Assembly: GCF_021559775.1 (NCBI RefSeq)
Contig: NZ_CP056048.1
Span: 806,001-870,000 of the forward strand
Source: Gillisella vitis
Lineage (GTDB): Bacteria > Pseudomonadota > Alphaproteobacteria > Rhizobiales > Rhizobiaceae
DNA length: 64,000 nt
Direction of reading: 5' to 3'
Both the position numbers and the translations under genes were made by a program. Shown in pieces: positions 49,809 to 57,717 of the stretch. How positions within the stretch are numbered: position 1 is the first letter of the stretch; every line of letters starts with the position of its first letter. The notes beneath the pieces are model-generated. The model had not been told where the DNA came from, ran no database searches, and saw only the letters and a program-made list of their open reading frames with translations.

Positions 49809-50903
49809 ATGGCCATATCCATCAGCATAGACGCTGTGACGCGCAGTCATGGTCCGATCCGGGCGGTCGATGACCTGTCGCTGGAGATCAAGGCAGGGGA
49901 GTTCTTCACCCTGCTTGGGTCTTCCGGCAGCGGAAAGAGCTCGCTGTTGAAGCTGATTGGCGGATTTGACCAGCCGAATGCGGGACGGATTCTGTTTGAT
50001 GGCAAGGATATGGCGGCGGTGCCTGCCAATCGCCGCCCGGTCAATACCGTGTTCCAGGGGCTGGGTCTGTTTCCGCATATGTCGGTGGCGCGTAATATTG
50101 GTTACGGATTGAAGCTGCGCGGTCTTTCCGGCACAGCACTCGATGCGAAGGTTGGGGAGGCACTGGATCTGGTGGAACTGTCCGGATTTGGCGAGCGTGA
50201 TGTCAATTTGCTGTCCGGCGGCCAGCGGCAACGCGTGGCTCTGGCGCGTGCTCTGGTGATGGAGCCTGGAATATTGCTGCTGGACGAACCTTTGACGGGC
50301 CTGGATGAACGGCTTCGCCAGCAGATGCGCAATGAATTCGGTCGCCTCCACAAGCGTACCGGTGCCACCTTCATTCTTGTCACCCATAATCAGGATGAGG
50401 CGCTCAGCCTTTCCGACCGGATGGCCATCATGCATCAGGGCAGGATCGAACAGCTTGGCCGGCCCGACCAATTTTTTCATGCGCCCGCCAATGCCTTTGT
50501 CGCTCGGTTCATCGGCATGGATAATCTTCTGCGGCCTGAGCGGCTGGAAGGATCTGGAGCGGACACTGTGGCAATCATAGCTGGTCAGTCGGTGCCGGTC
50601 ACGGTCCCGGATGGCAATGTTAGCGCCAACCTGGTGGTGATCCGCTCCGACCGGCTGGTCATCGAGCCCGAGGTCCGAACGACAGCTGGCGGGGCACCCC
50701 GTCAATTGGCGCTGCGTGTGGTTTCGACCACTTTTCGCGGATTGCATCGGGATGTCACTCTGGCGTTTGGAGACGGGCAGACCTTGACGGCGATCTGTGA
50801 TGCAGATGCGCCGTCTTTGGCCGTCGGGCAGGATGTGGGCCTGTCGATAAAGCCGGGTGCCGCTCTTTTGACATCCGACAAGGGATTGCCGCATGCGGTG
50901 TAA
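49809..50903 (+). CDS. ABC transporter ATP-binding protein, polyamine-type
   Basis: A 364-residue ATPase of the spermidine/putrescine (PotA-like) class. Walker A is LLGSSGSGKSSLLKL, the signature LSGGQRQRVALARAL, Walker B ILLLDEPLTGLDE and the H-loop in FILVTHNQDEA; a C-terminal TOBE-like regulatory domain covers about residues 250-364. The Q-loop reads NTVFQGLGLFPHMSV, where an FQ-S/N-YAL form is more usual. ATG at 49809 begins one base past the hyuA stop. It is the energy unit for the binding protein and two permeases downstream. Confidence 0.93.
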   Translation: MAISISIDAVTRSHGPIRAVDDLSLEIKAGEFFTLLGSSGSGKSSLLKLIGGFDQPNAGRILFDGKDMAAVPANRRPVNTVFQGLGLFPHMSVARNIGYGLKLRGLSGTALDAKVGEALDLVELSGFGERDVNLLSGGQRQRVALARALVMEPGILLLDEPLTGLDERLRQQMRNEFGRLHKRTGATFILVTHNQDEALSLSDRMAIMHQGRIEQLGRPDQFFHAPANAFVARFIGMDNLLRPERLEGSGADTVAIIAGQSVPVTVPDGNVSANLVVIRSDRLVIEPEVRTTAGGAPRQLALRVVSTTFRGLHRDVTLAFGDGQTLTAICDADAPSLAVGQDVGLSIKPGAALLTSDKGLPHAV

Positions 50904-50969
50904 AGCCGCCGTCTGTGGCATGAGACGTGCATAAAATGGGGTCTCATCAGTGAGAACAAGGGAACAACA

Positions 50970-52148
50970 ATGACAACGACTTTGAAAAATGGATTTTCGG
51001 TCAACCGAAGCAACATGCAACGGCGCGACCTCTTGAAATTTGCCGGTGCCGGCGGATTGGCGCTGGCGGCCGGTCATCTGGGCCTTGGCCGTTCGGCCTT
51101 TGCCGCAGAGGCGAAGTCTGTGGCTTTCTGGGGCACGGCGACGCTTGATATCGGTGAGAAATGGGCGGAATTTGCCACCCAAAATGGTGTAAAGCCAGAA
51201 TTTACCGACAATGGCAACGACCTTGGTCCTGTCATTGCCCGTCTGGCCGCCGGCAATGCCAATGATTTGTTCGACATTGGCGGTTTTCAGGGCGGTGCTG
51301 AAAAGGAATTGGCCCGTCAAGGCGCGATTATCCCTTGGGATGTCAGCAAGATCGCCAATTACGACAGCATCTGGCAATGGGCGCGCGACATTCCTTACCT
51401 CAAGCACGACGGCATGCAATACGGCATTCCGACCGTTGTGAATGCCGACTCGATCATCTATCGCTCCGATAAGCTTGGCAAGGTTGATAGTTATGGCGTG
51501 ATCTTCGACCCGAAGATGAAGGGCAAGGTCGCCATGGAGGACGCCTGGATCAACAGCGCGGTCTTCGCTGCGATCTACCTCAAGGAAAGCGAAAACAAGC
51601 CGATCAAGGACCCGGGCAATCTGAGCGAATCCGAACTTGGTCTGGTGATGGAATTCCTGATCAAGCACAAGAAGGACGGACAGTTCCGCACTTTCTGGAA
51701 TGGCTGGGAACAGGGTGTCCAGCTGGTTGCCAATGAAGAAGTTGACGCGATGACCGGCTGGGAGCCGATTGTCTATGAAGGCCGCAAGCGTGGACTGAAA
51801 GTCGATTATGCCGCCCCCGTCGAGGGCTATGAAGGCTGGGCCAACAATACGGTTCTGCTGAAGGGTGCTGGTGAACGCGGTGTGAGCGATGCCGCGCATC
51901 AATTCGTCAATGGCCTTTTGGGCGGTCTCTATGGCTGCGAGCTTGGCAAGGCGCGGGGCTATCTCGTCCCAACTGACAACAACGTCGTCTATGCCAAGGC
52001 ACATCCCGACGAATACAATCCCGAAGAGGTTCAGGCACGGGCCGAACACGTTAAAGCCAAGTTCGCCGGCAAGGTCTTCTGGCAGAATACCCGGCCGGAC
52101 AATTTCCAGCTCTATGAAGAGTGGTGGCAGAAACTCCGCAATGCTTAA
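50970..52148 (+). CDS. ABC transporter periplasmic binding protein (Tat signal)
   Basis: A 392-residue extracellular solute-binding protein of the PotD/PotF class. The N-terminus has a twin-arginine motif, QRRDLLKFAGAGGLALAAGH, ending at RSAFAAEA, so it is likely exported folded. The mature part includes WNGWEQGVQLVANEEVDAMT and GWEPIVYEGRKRGLKVDYAA, as expected of a hinged binding protein. GGGAACAACA precedes the ATG. Being encoded with HyuAB it should bind the compound that HyuAB opens; its ligand is not known. Confidence 0.9.
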   Translation: MTTTLKNGFSVNRSNMQRRDLLKFAGAGGLALAAGHLGLGRSAFAAEAKSVAFWGTATLDIGEKWAEFATQNGVKPEFTDNGNDLGPVIARLAAGNANDLFDIGGFQGGAEKELARQGAIIPWDVSKIANYDSIWQWARDIPYLKHDGMQYGIPTVVNADSIIYRSDKLGKVDSYGVIFDPKMKGKVAMEDAWINSAVFAAIYLKESENKPIKDPGNLSESELGLVMEFLIKHKKDGQFRTFWNGWEQGVQLVANEEVDAMTGWEPIVYEGRKRGLKVDYAAPVEGYEGWANNTVLLKGAGERGVSDAAHQFVNGLLGGLYGCELGKARGYLVPTDNNVVYAKAHPDEYNPEEVQARAEHVKAKFAGKVFWQNTRPDNFQLYEEWWQKLRNA

Positions 52149-52446
52149 CAGTCTATCCAATAATCGCCGCAACAGACTGTAAGACCGCATCTGTGGTTTT
52201 GGGGCATAAATACTAGAGTCTGTCAGGTTCATATTAAACCAGACAGACTCTAGATTCGCTTGTTTTCGTTTGTCTTTTCGGGAAAACCGGTTTCCACTTT
52301 TCCCTGACAAATTCTAAAGCCAGCCTGTCGCCGTGTTTCGCCCGGCGACAGGTCCCTGATGATTTGAATGCGTCATGCGTTTTGTAAAACTCATAAAAAA
52401 TGTCGCAGTGCTCTAAATTTGCAGCATAATCACCCATGGAGCGTGC
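52149..52446. other. Gap within the ABC operon, filled by a repeat
   Basis: The 298 bases between the binding-protein gene and the first permease gene carry the family-1 repeat at 52214-52320. The remainder has CGCCGTGTTTCGCCCGGCGA, a short palindrome near 52330-52350, which could attenuate transcription into the permease genes. Confidence 0.45.
52214..52320 (+). repeat. Long family-1 repeat inside the ABC operon
   Basis: About 107 bp closely similar to 29233-29344. GAGTCTGTCAGG and CCAGACAGACTC at the left half form one hairpin with loop TTCATATTAAA; TTTGTC-ttttcGGGAAAA and TTTTCCC-tGACAAA form the second around CCGGTTTCCAC. Both hairpins are strong and lie between the binding-protein gene and the permeases, where they may lower permease expression. 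Confidence 0.8.
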
Positions 52447-53313
52447 ATGAAATCGACCGGACGACTGCCTGTCCTGCTGATGGCGCCGCCGTTGCTGGCG
52501 CTGCTGGCGCTTGGGTTGGCGCCGTTGCTGGTGGTGCTGGTGTGGAGCTTCTGGTCCTGGGACCCATCGACCTATTGGATCAAGCCTGATCTCAGCCTGG
52601 CAGGCTACGCCGCCATTCTCCAGGCCGGACGCTGGACGGTGATTGTCTCCACGCTTGCCAAGGCCTTCCTGACGGCGGTGATCTGTCTGGTTTTCGCTTA
52701 TCCCGCCGCCTATGCGGTGCATTTTCTGGCTGGCCGCAGGCTGTCGGTAGTGCTCCTGGCTCTGATGACGATTCCGTTCTTCACCTCCTATCTGATCCGC
52801 TCGTTTTCCTGGCGGCTGGTGCTGGGGCGGACCGGGGTGATCAACGGTTGGCTGCAACATTTCGGCTTGACCAACTCGCCCGTCGATTGGCTGCTGTTCA
52901 GTGATTTCGCTGTCATTGTCGGGCTGGTCGCTTCCTATCTGCCGTTTGCCACCTTTCCCTTGCTGCTCGCCATGCGCCGTGTGGATGCGACCGTGCTCGC
53001 CGCCGCGCAGGATCTCGGCGCCGGCTTCTGGCGCATACTCGTCACCATTCTCCTGCCGCTCACCCGGTCCGGTCTGTTTGCTGGCTTCCTGTTCGTGTTC
53101 GTCATGGTCGCTGGGTCTTCTACTGAAGTGCAAATGCTTGGCGGGGCAGGGGCCTCCATCGTGACCGTGATGATCAATGATGTGATGCGGGTGGCAAATT
53201 ACCCACTGGCCTTTGCAATCTCCACCATCGTCCTGATCGTGGTGTTCGGCATGGTGCTAGTTGGAAACCGGCTGTTCGGCCTGGCGGCTCTGTTTGGGGA
53301 TCGTTCGGCATGA
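52447..53313 (+). CDS. ABC transporter permease, PotB-like
   Basis: A 288-residue inner-membrane permease with six spans. The first helix is LPVLLMAPPLLALLALGLAPL and the EAA loop reads RVDATVLAAAQDLGAGFWRI, which docks onto the ATPase. MEPG-like start is set by GGAG five bases before ATG at 52447. It overlaps the second permease gene by four bases (ATGA), so both are translated together. Confidence 0.93.
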   Translation: MKSTGRLPVLLMAPPLLALLALGLAPLLVVLVWSFWSWDPSTYWIKPDLSLAGYAAILQAGRWTVIVSTLAKAFLTAVICLVFAYPAAYAVHFLAGRRLSVVLLALMTIPFFTSYLIRSFSWRLVLGRTGVINGWLQHFGLTNSPVDWLLFSDFAVIVGLVASYLPFATFPLLLAMRRVDATVLAAAQDLGAGFWRILVTILLPLTRSGLFAGFLFVFVMVAGSSTEVQMLGGAGASIVTVMINDVMRVANYPLAFAISTIVLIVVFGMVLVGNRLFGLAALFGDRSA

Positions 53314-54107
53314 TGAGCGCGGAAGGTCGGGCAAACCAGATATTGATTTGGACCATGACGATTTTCGGCCTTGTCGCGATCTATGCGCCGCCACTTTATC
53401 TGCTGGGGGTTTCCTTCAATCCGTCGCTCCAGCCCGGCCTGCCAAACCTGTCGGATCTGACGGTGAAATGGTATGCCGCCCTTCCAGCGGAAACAGCGCT
53501 GATGGCTGCCCTTTGGCAATCAGCCAGCGTTGCCCTGTTGACGGCAACGGGCGCCACGCTGCTATCGCTTATGGCGGCACTTGCCTATTTCGAGCTGCGA
53601 AGAACCCGCGACATATGGTTTCTTGCCGTGATCCTGCCGATGTTCGTGCCGGGTGTCATCCAGGGGCTGGCGCTGTCCACGGTGTTCAGCCGCAGCGGCA
53701 TCAAGGCCTCGATCTGGACACTGACAGCCGGACACCTGCTCTGGGCCATGCCCTTCGCGTTTATCGTCATTCTCACCGGTTTTTCCGCCGTGCGGCCCGT
53801 CTTCCTGATGGCGGCAGCGGATCTCGGCGCCAGCCGCTGGCGGCAGTTTCGTGACATTACCATGCCGCTGATCCGCCCAGGCCTGATTAGCGCCTTCATC
53901 TTCTCGTTTCTTTTGTCGCTGAACGAGTTTACCCGCGCCTTCTATCTGGCTGGGCGGCAGAATACGCTTCCGGTCGTGTTGTTCGGCAAGATGAATGGCG
54001 GCGCGTCTCCGACGATCTACGCGATGTCCGGCGCGATTTTCATCATCTCGGTGTTTTGCGTGGCTGTCATTGCCGCTTTTGCAGGCTCAAAAACCAAAGC
54101 CGGATAG
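53310..54107 (+). CDS. ABC transporter permease, PotC-like
   Basis: A 265-residue permease completing the importer. Six spans begin with WTMTIFGLVAIYAPPLYLLG; the EAA loop is RPVFLMAAADLGASRWRQF, followed by FSFLLSLNEFTRAFYLAGRQ, the typical PotC-type periplasmic stretch. It is convergent with the MetF-like gene; stops are 6 bp apart. Confidence 0.93.
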   Translation: MMSAEGRANQILIWTMTIFGLVAIYAPPLYLLGVSFNPSLQPGLPNLSDLTVKWYAALPAETALMAALWQSASVALLTATGATLLSLMAALAYFELRRTRDIWFLAVILPMFVPGVIQGLALSTVFSRSGIKASIWTLTAGHLLWAMPFAFIVILTGFSAVRPVFLMAAADLGASRWRQFRDITMPLIRPGLISAFIFSFLLSLNEFTRAFYLAGRQNTLPVVLFGKMNGGASPTIYAMSGAIFIISVFCVAVIAAFAGSKTKAG

Positions 54108-54113
54108 TCGTCC

Positions 54114-55004
54114 TCAGGGCTTATATTGGTCGATCCAACGGGCCGCAGGCTCGATGCCGCCAAGCGGAAACAGATGCAGCTTGCTGATGTTGCTCTGCGG
54201 ATTTTCGGCCTTGTAGGCGATCAACTGCCCAACCATGTCCGTCGGCTCATAAGGCATTAGCAGTTTACGCAGGTCGAGCGCGCGTTTTTGCAGCACTTTC
54301 AAAGACGGCCCGACCCCGCAGGATATTGCATATTTGATCAATGTCTGGAGCTTTGCAGGTCCGGCAATGCCGACATGGATCGGCAATCCGATCCCGAGGG
54401 CGTCGATTCGCTCGGCCCAGTCGATGATAACTTTGGCATCGAAGGCAAATTGGGTGACGATGGCCATCTGCGCATCCGTTCGGCTGGCGAAATCAACTTT
54501 CCAGCGCAGGGCCGCATCGATTTGCGTGGTGGAGCCATCGGCATCAATATCGCGGTTGCCTTCGGGGTGGCCGGCAATATGCAGATGCGTAAAACCGAGC
54601 CTGTCGAACAAGCCGGTTTCTATCAGCTCCATCGAACTGGAAAGCGTGCCGCGTGGCTTTGCGATGCCGCCGGCCAGCAGAAGGGCCTGGCGCACATCGG
54701 CTTCATCCCGGTATTGCTTCAACAGGTCTTCCAGTTGCGTGACATCGGCGATACTGCGAGCTGGAATATGCGGCATGACCGGAAAGCCTTGCCCATGAAG
54801 GCGCCTGGCGGTCGCGACCATGTCCTCGAAAGGTGTGCCATCGACATGGGCGATATAGATTCGGGTACCCGCTGGCAGCAGCGCCTGAAAACTGGCGATT
54901 TTCGCTGCCGTGCGCGGAGTGACCTCAATGGACCATGCGTCCAGAAGATTGCCCTGATCGGCAGGATATTCGCGATGATCCGTCAGAACCGCTTTGTCCA
55001 TCAT
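54114..55004 (-). CDS. Methylenetetrahydrofolate reductase-like protein
   Basis: A 296-residue member of the MetF TIM-barrel family, which uses FAD to interconvert methylene- and methyl-tetrahydrofolate. AWSIEVTPRTAAKIASF replaces the usual SxEFFPP start; FPVMPHIPARSIAD, then QALLLAGGIAKPRG and IVTQFAFDAKVIIDWAERI, and LPIHVGIAGPA match the barrel pattern. ATG at 55004 follows GGAGAAAGACC; a TTG at 55019 is open but less likely. The variant start and its place opposite hyuBA-ABC suggest a catabolic C1-handling homologue rather than the methionine-synthesis MetF. No THF-binding residues can be assigned with certainty by eye. Confidence 0.8.
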   Translation of the reverse strand: MMDKAVLTDHREYPADQGNLLDAWSIEVTPRTAAKIASFQALLPAGTRIYIAHVDGTPFEDMVATARRLHGQGFPVMPHIPARSIADVTQLEDLLKQYRDEADVRQALLLAGGIAKPRGTLSSSMELIETGLFDRLGFTHLHIAGHPEGNRDIDADGSTTQIDAALRWKVDFASRTDAQMAIVTQFAFDAKVIIDWAERIDALGIGLPIHVGIAGPAKLQTLIKYAISCGVGPSLKVLQKRALDLRKLLMPYEPTDMVGQLIAYKAENPQSNISKLHLFPLGGIEPAARWIDQYKP

Positions 55005-55069
55005 GGTCTTTCTCCGCAATGCTCCCGCCAGTGTTTAGCATCTCCATGGCGAAAATCCGCTCTAATTTG

Positions 55070-55115
55070 CGACAAGCTCAAGTCACTGATGCATTTGAGA
55101 TATTCGTAATATCTT
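55070..55115 (+). repeat. Family-2 repeat, copy 4 (partial)
   Basis: CTCAAGTCACTGATGCATTT then GAGATATTCG matches the core of the other copies; the first hairpin is missing. It lies in the divergent region between the MetF-like gene and nspC, so it may influence either promoter. Confidence 0.6.
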
Positions 55116-55266
55116 CATCCGGGAGGATATGAGCTCTTTTCGGCTGGAAAAATAATGGGATGTCATCAGGTTGAAGCATTTTTCCGGGAAAAGGCCGGAG
55201 CGACTTGCCTTCAAGGGCCAGATTTCTTAAACGACCCCTTCGAATTCATGGAAAGGCGTAGCCATC

Positions 55267-56364
55267 GTGCTTCAGACCCCGTTTTATCTCATCGACAAGA
55301 GCAAGCTCCTTTCCAATATGGAAAAGATCGCGCTTCTGCGCGAGACCTCCGGCGCCAAGGCGTTGCTTGCGTTGAAATGTTTTGCCACCTGGTCGGTGTT
55401 CGACCTGATGCGCGACTATATGGATGGCACCACCTCGTCCTCGCTTTACGAGGTCCGGCTCGGCCGCGAGAAATTCGGCGGCGAGACCCATGCCTATAGC
55501 GTTGCCTATGGCGACAATGAAATTGACGAGGTGATTTCCCACGCAGACAAGATCATCTTCAACTCGGTCGGTCAGCTGGAGCGCTATGGCGACAAGGCCT
55601 CCGGCATTACCCGCGGCTTGAGGCTGAACCCGCAGGTCAGCTCGTCCAGCTTTGACCTTGCCGATCCGGCCCGGCCGTTTTCGCGGCTTGGGGAATGGGA
55701 TGCGGCCAAGGTGGAAAAGGTCATGGACCGCATTAGCGGCTTCATGATCCATAACAATTGCGAAAACAAGGATTTCGCGCTGTTTGACAGCATGCTCTCG
55801 GACATCGAGGCGAAATTCGGATCGCTTCTGCATCGCGCCGAATGGGTTAGCCTTGGCGGCGGCATTCACTTTACCGGCGAGGATTATCCGCTGGCGCAGT
55901 TTGCCGAGCGGCTAAAGCGGTTTTCAGGCGAGTATGGCGTTCAGGTCTATCTGGAGCCGGGCGAGGCCTCGATCACCAAATCAACGACGCTGGAAGTCTC
56001 GGTTCTGGATACGCTGTATAATGGCAAGAACCTCGCCATTGTCGATAGTTCCATCGAGGCGCATATGCTCGATCTGCTGATCTACCGCGAAACCGCCAAA
56101 CTGGAGCCGAATGCAGGTGACCACAGCTATATGATTTGCGGCAAATCGTGCCTGGCAGGCGATGTATTTGGCGAGTTTCGTTTCCCTGAAGCCTTGAAGG
56201 TCGGCGACCGGATTTCCATCCAGGATGCCGCAGGCTATACGATGGTCAAGAAGAACTGGTTTAACGGCGTGAAAATGCCGTCCATCGCCATCCGTGAACT
56301 GGATGGCAGCATCAGGACTGTCCGCGAGTTTTCCTATGCGGACTTTGAACAAAGCCTCTCCTGA
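55267..56364 (+). CDS. nspC: Carboxynorspermidine/carboxyspermidine decarboxylase
   Basis: A 365-residue PLP enzyme of the alanine-racemase-fold decarboxylase family that releases CO2 from carboxyspermidine (or carboxynorspermidine) to give the polyamine. The PLP lysine is in ALLALKCFATW (K37), GGGIHFTGEDYP and EPGEA bind phosphate, and CGKSCLAGDVFGEF carries the catalytic cysteine. Start is GTG at 55267, with GGAAAGG ahead. The dehydrogenase that makes its substrate follows 38 bp downstream. In Agrobacterium this two-enzyme route supplies spermidine. Confidence 0.92.
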   Translation: MLQTPFYLIDKSKLLSNMEKIALLRETSGAKALLALKCFATWSVFDLMRDYMDGTTSSSLYEVRLGREKFGGETHAYSVAYGDNEIDEVISHADKIIFNSVGQLERYGDKASGITRGLRLNPQVSSSSFDLADPARPFSRLGEWDAAKVEKVMDRISGFMIHNNCENKDFALFDSMLSDIEAKFGSLLHRAEWVSLGGGIHFTGEDYPLAQFAERLKRFSGEYGVQVYLEPGEASITKSTTLEVSVLDTLYNGKNLAIVDSSIEAHMLDLLIYRETAKLEPNAGDHSYMICGKSCLAGDVFGEFRFPEALKVGDRISIQDAAGYTMVKKNWFNGVKMPSIAIRELDGSIRTVREFSYADFEQSLS

Positions 56365-56402
56365 GGCTTCTGACGATTGGACAAAAGGAGTTAGTCCGCA
56401 TC

Positions 56403-57644
56403 ATGAAGAAGAACGTGCTCATTATCGGCGCTGGCGGCGTCGCCCAGGTCGTTGCGCATAAATGCGCCCAGAATAACGACGTGCTGGGCGATATCCATAT
56501 CGCCTCGCGCACCAAGGGCAAATGCGACGCCATCATCGCCTCCGTGCATGAAAAGAACGCCATGAAGCAGCCGGGCGTGCTGGAAGGCCATGCGCTGGAC
56601 GCCCTGGATATCGACGCCACCAAGGCGCTGATCGAAAAGACCGGCTCGCAGATCGTCATCAATGTCGGCACCGCTTTCCTCAACATGTCGGTGCTGCGCG
56701 CCTGCATGGATACCGGCGTTGCCTATATCGACACCGCGATCCACGAAGAGCCGAACAAGATCTGTGAAACGCCGCCATGGTATGGAAACTACGAATGGAA
56801 GCGGGCCGCAGAATGTGAAGAGAAGGGCATTACCGCCATTCTCGGCGCTGGGTTCGATCCCGGCGTGGTCAATGCCTATGCCCGACTTGCCAAGGACGAA
56901 TATCTCGACAAGGTCACGGATGTCGATATCGTCGATATCAATGCCGGCAGCCATGGCAAGTATTTCGCCACCAATTTCGACCCGGAAATCAATTTCCGCG
57001 AGTTCACCGGTGTCGTCTATTCCTGGCAGAAGGGCGAATGGCAGGTCAACAAGATGTTCGAGATCGGCAAGGATTACGACCTGCCGGTGGTTGGCACGCG
57101 CCGCGCCTATCTCTGCGGTCATGACGAAGTGCATTCGCTGGCCAAGAACATGGACGGTGCCGATGTGCGCTTCTGGATGGGCTTCGGCGACCACTATATC
57201 AACGTGTTTACCGTGCTGAAGAGCATTGGTCTGCTGTCCGAACAGCCGGTCAAGCTGGCCGATGGCTCGGACGTCGTGCCGCTGAAAGTGGTCAAGGCCT
57301 GCCTGCCTGACCCGTCATCGCTGGCGCCCGACTATGAAGGCAAGACCTGCATTGGTGACTATGTGAAGGGTCTGAAGGACGGCAAGGAAAAGACCGTCTT
57401 CATCTACAATGTCGCTGACCACAAGGAAGCCTATAACGAAGTCGGCTCCCAGGGCATTTCCTACACGGCTGGCGTTCCGCCCGTCGCGGCTGCCATGCTG
57501 GTTGCAACCGGCGAATGGGACGTGAAGAAAATGGCCAATGTCGAAGAATTGCCGCCACGGCCTTTCCTCAACATTCTCAACCATATCGGCCTGCCGACCC
57601 GCATCAAGGATGAAGACGGCGACCGCGCGTTGGATTTTTCGTAA
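56403..57644 (+). CDS. Carboxyspermidine dehydrogenase (saccharopine dehydrogenase-like)
   Basis: A 413-residue enzyme that reductively condenses aspartate semialdehyde with putrescine (or diaminopropane) to carboxyspermidine. An N-terminal Rossmann nucleotide site reads VLIIGAGGVAQVVAHKCAQN, and the C-terminal part has DINAGSHGKYFATNFDPEIN and WMGFGDHYINVFTVLKSIG as in the CANSDH/CASDH group. AAAGGAG lies ahead of ATG. It is coupled with the decarboxylase upstream. A strong hairpin at 57675-57704 ends the unit. Confidence 0.9.
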   Translation: MKKNVLIIGAGGVAQVVAHKCAQNNDVLGDIHIASRTKGKCDAIIASVHEKNAMKQPGVLEGHALDALDIDATKALIEKTGSQIVINVGTAFLNMSVLRACMDTGVAYIDTAIHEEPNKICETPPWYGNYEWKRAAECEEKGITAILGAGFDPGVVNAYARLAKDEYLDKVTDVDIVDINAGSHGKYFATNFDPEINFREFTGVVYSWQKGEWQVNKMFEIGKDYDLPVVGTRRAYLCGHDEVHSLAKNMDGADVRFWMGFGDHYINVFTVLKSIGLLSEQPVKLADGSDVVPLKVVKACLPDPSSLAPDYEGKTCIGDYVKGLKDGKEKTVFIYNVADHKEAYNEVGSQGISYTAGVPPVAAAMLVATGEWDVKKMANVEELPPRPFLNILNHIGLPTRIKDEDGDRALDFS

Positions 57645-57674
57645 GTTTTTTGAAACGGCATTGCATTGCTACGT

Positions 57675-57704
57675 CTCCACCCTCGGACTTTTCCGAGGGT
57701 GGAG
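57675..57704. terminator. Bidirectional terminator hairpin
   Basis: CTCCACCCTCGGA at 57675-57687 pairs perfectly over 13 bp with 57692-57704 around CTTT. It lies between the convergent ends of the dehydrogenase gene and the biotin carboxylase gene and can stop both. T-runs are short on either side. Confidence 0.75.
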
Positions 57705-57717
57705 AAACCCCAACGTG

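Noticed and set aside
49776..52310. 844-residue open frame on the minus strand
   Set aside because: It lies opposite the ABC ATPase and binding-protein genes, which have clear motifs and ribosome sites; its product has no domain pattern, and it runs through a repeat element.
55005..55266. SAM-type riboswitch ahead of the MetF-like gene
   Set aside because: No conserved SAM-I/II core could be recognised by eye; the region is explained in part by a family-2 repeat.
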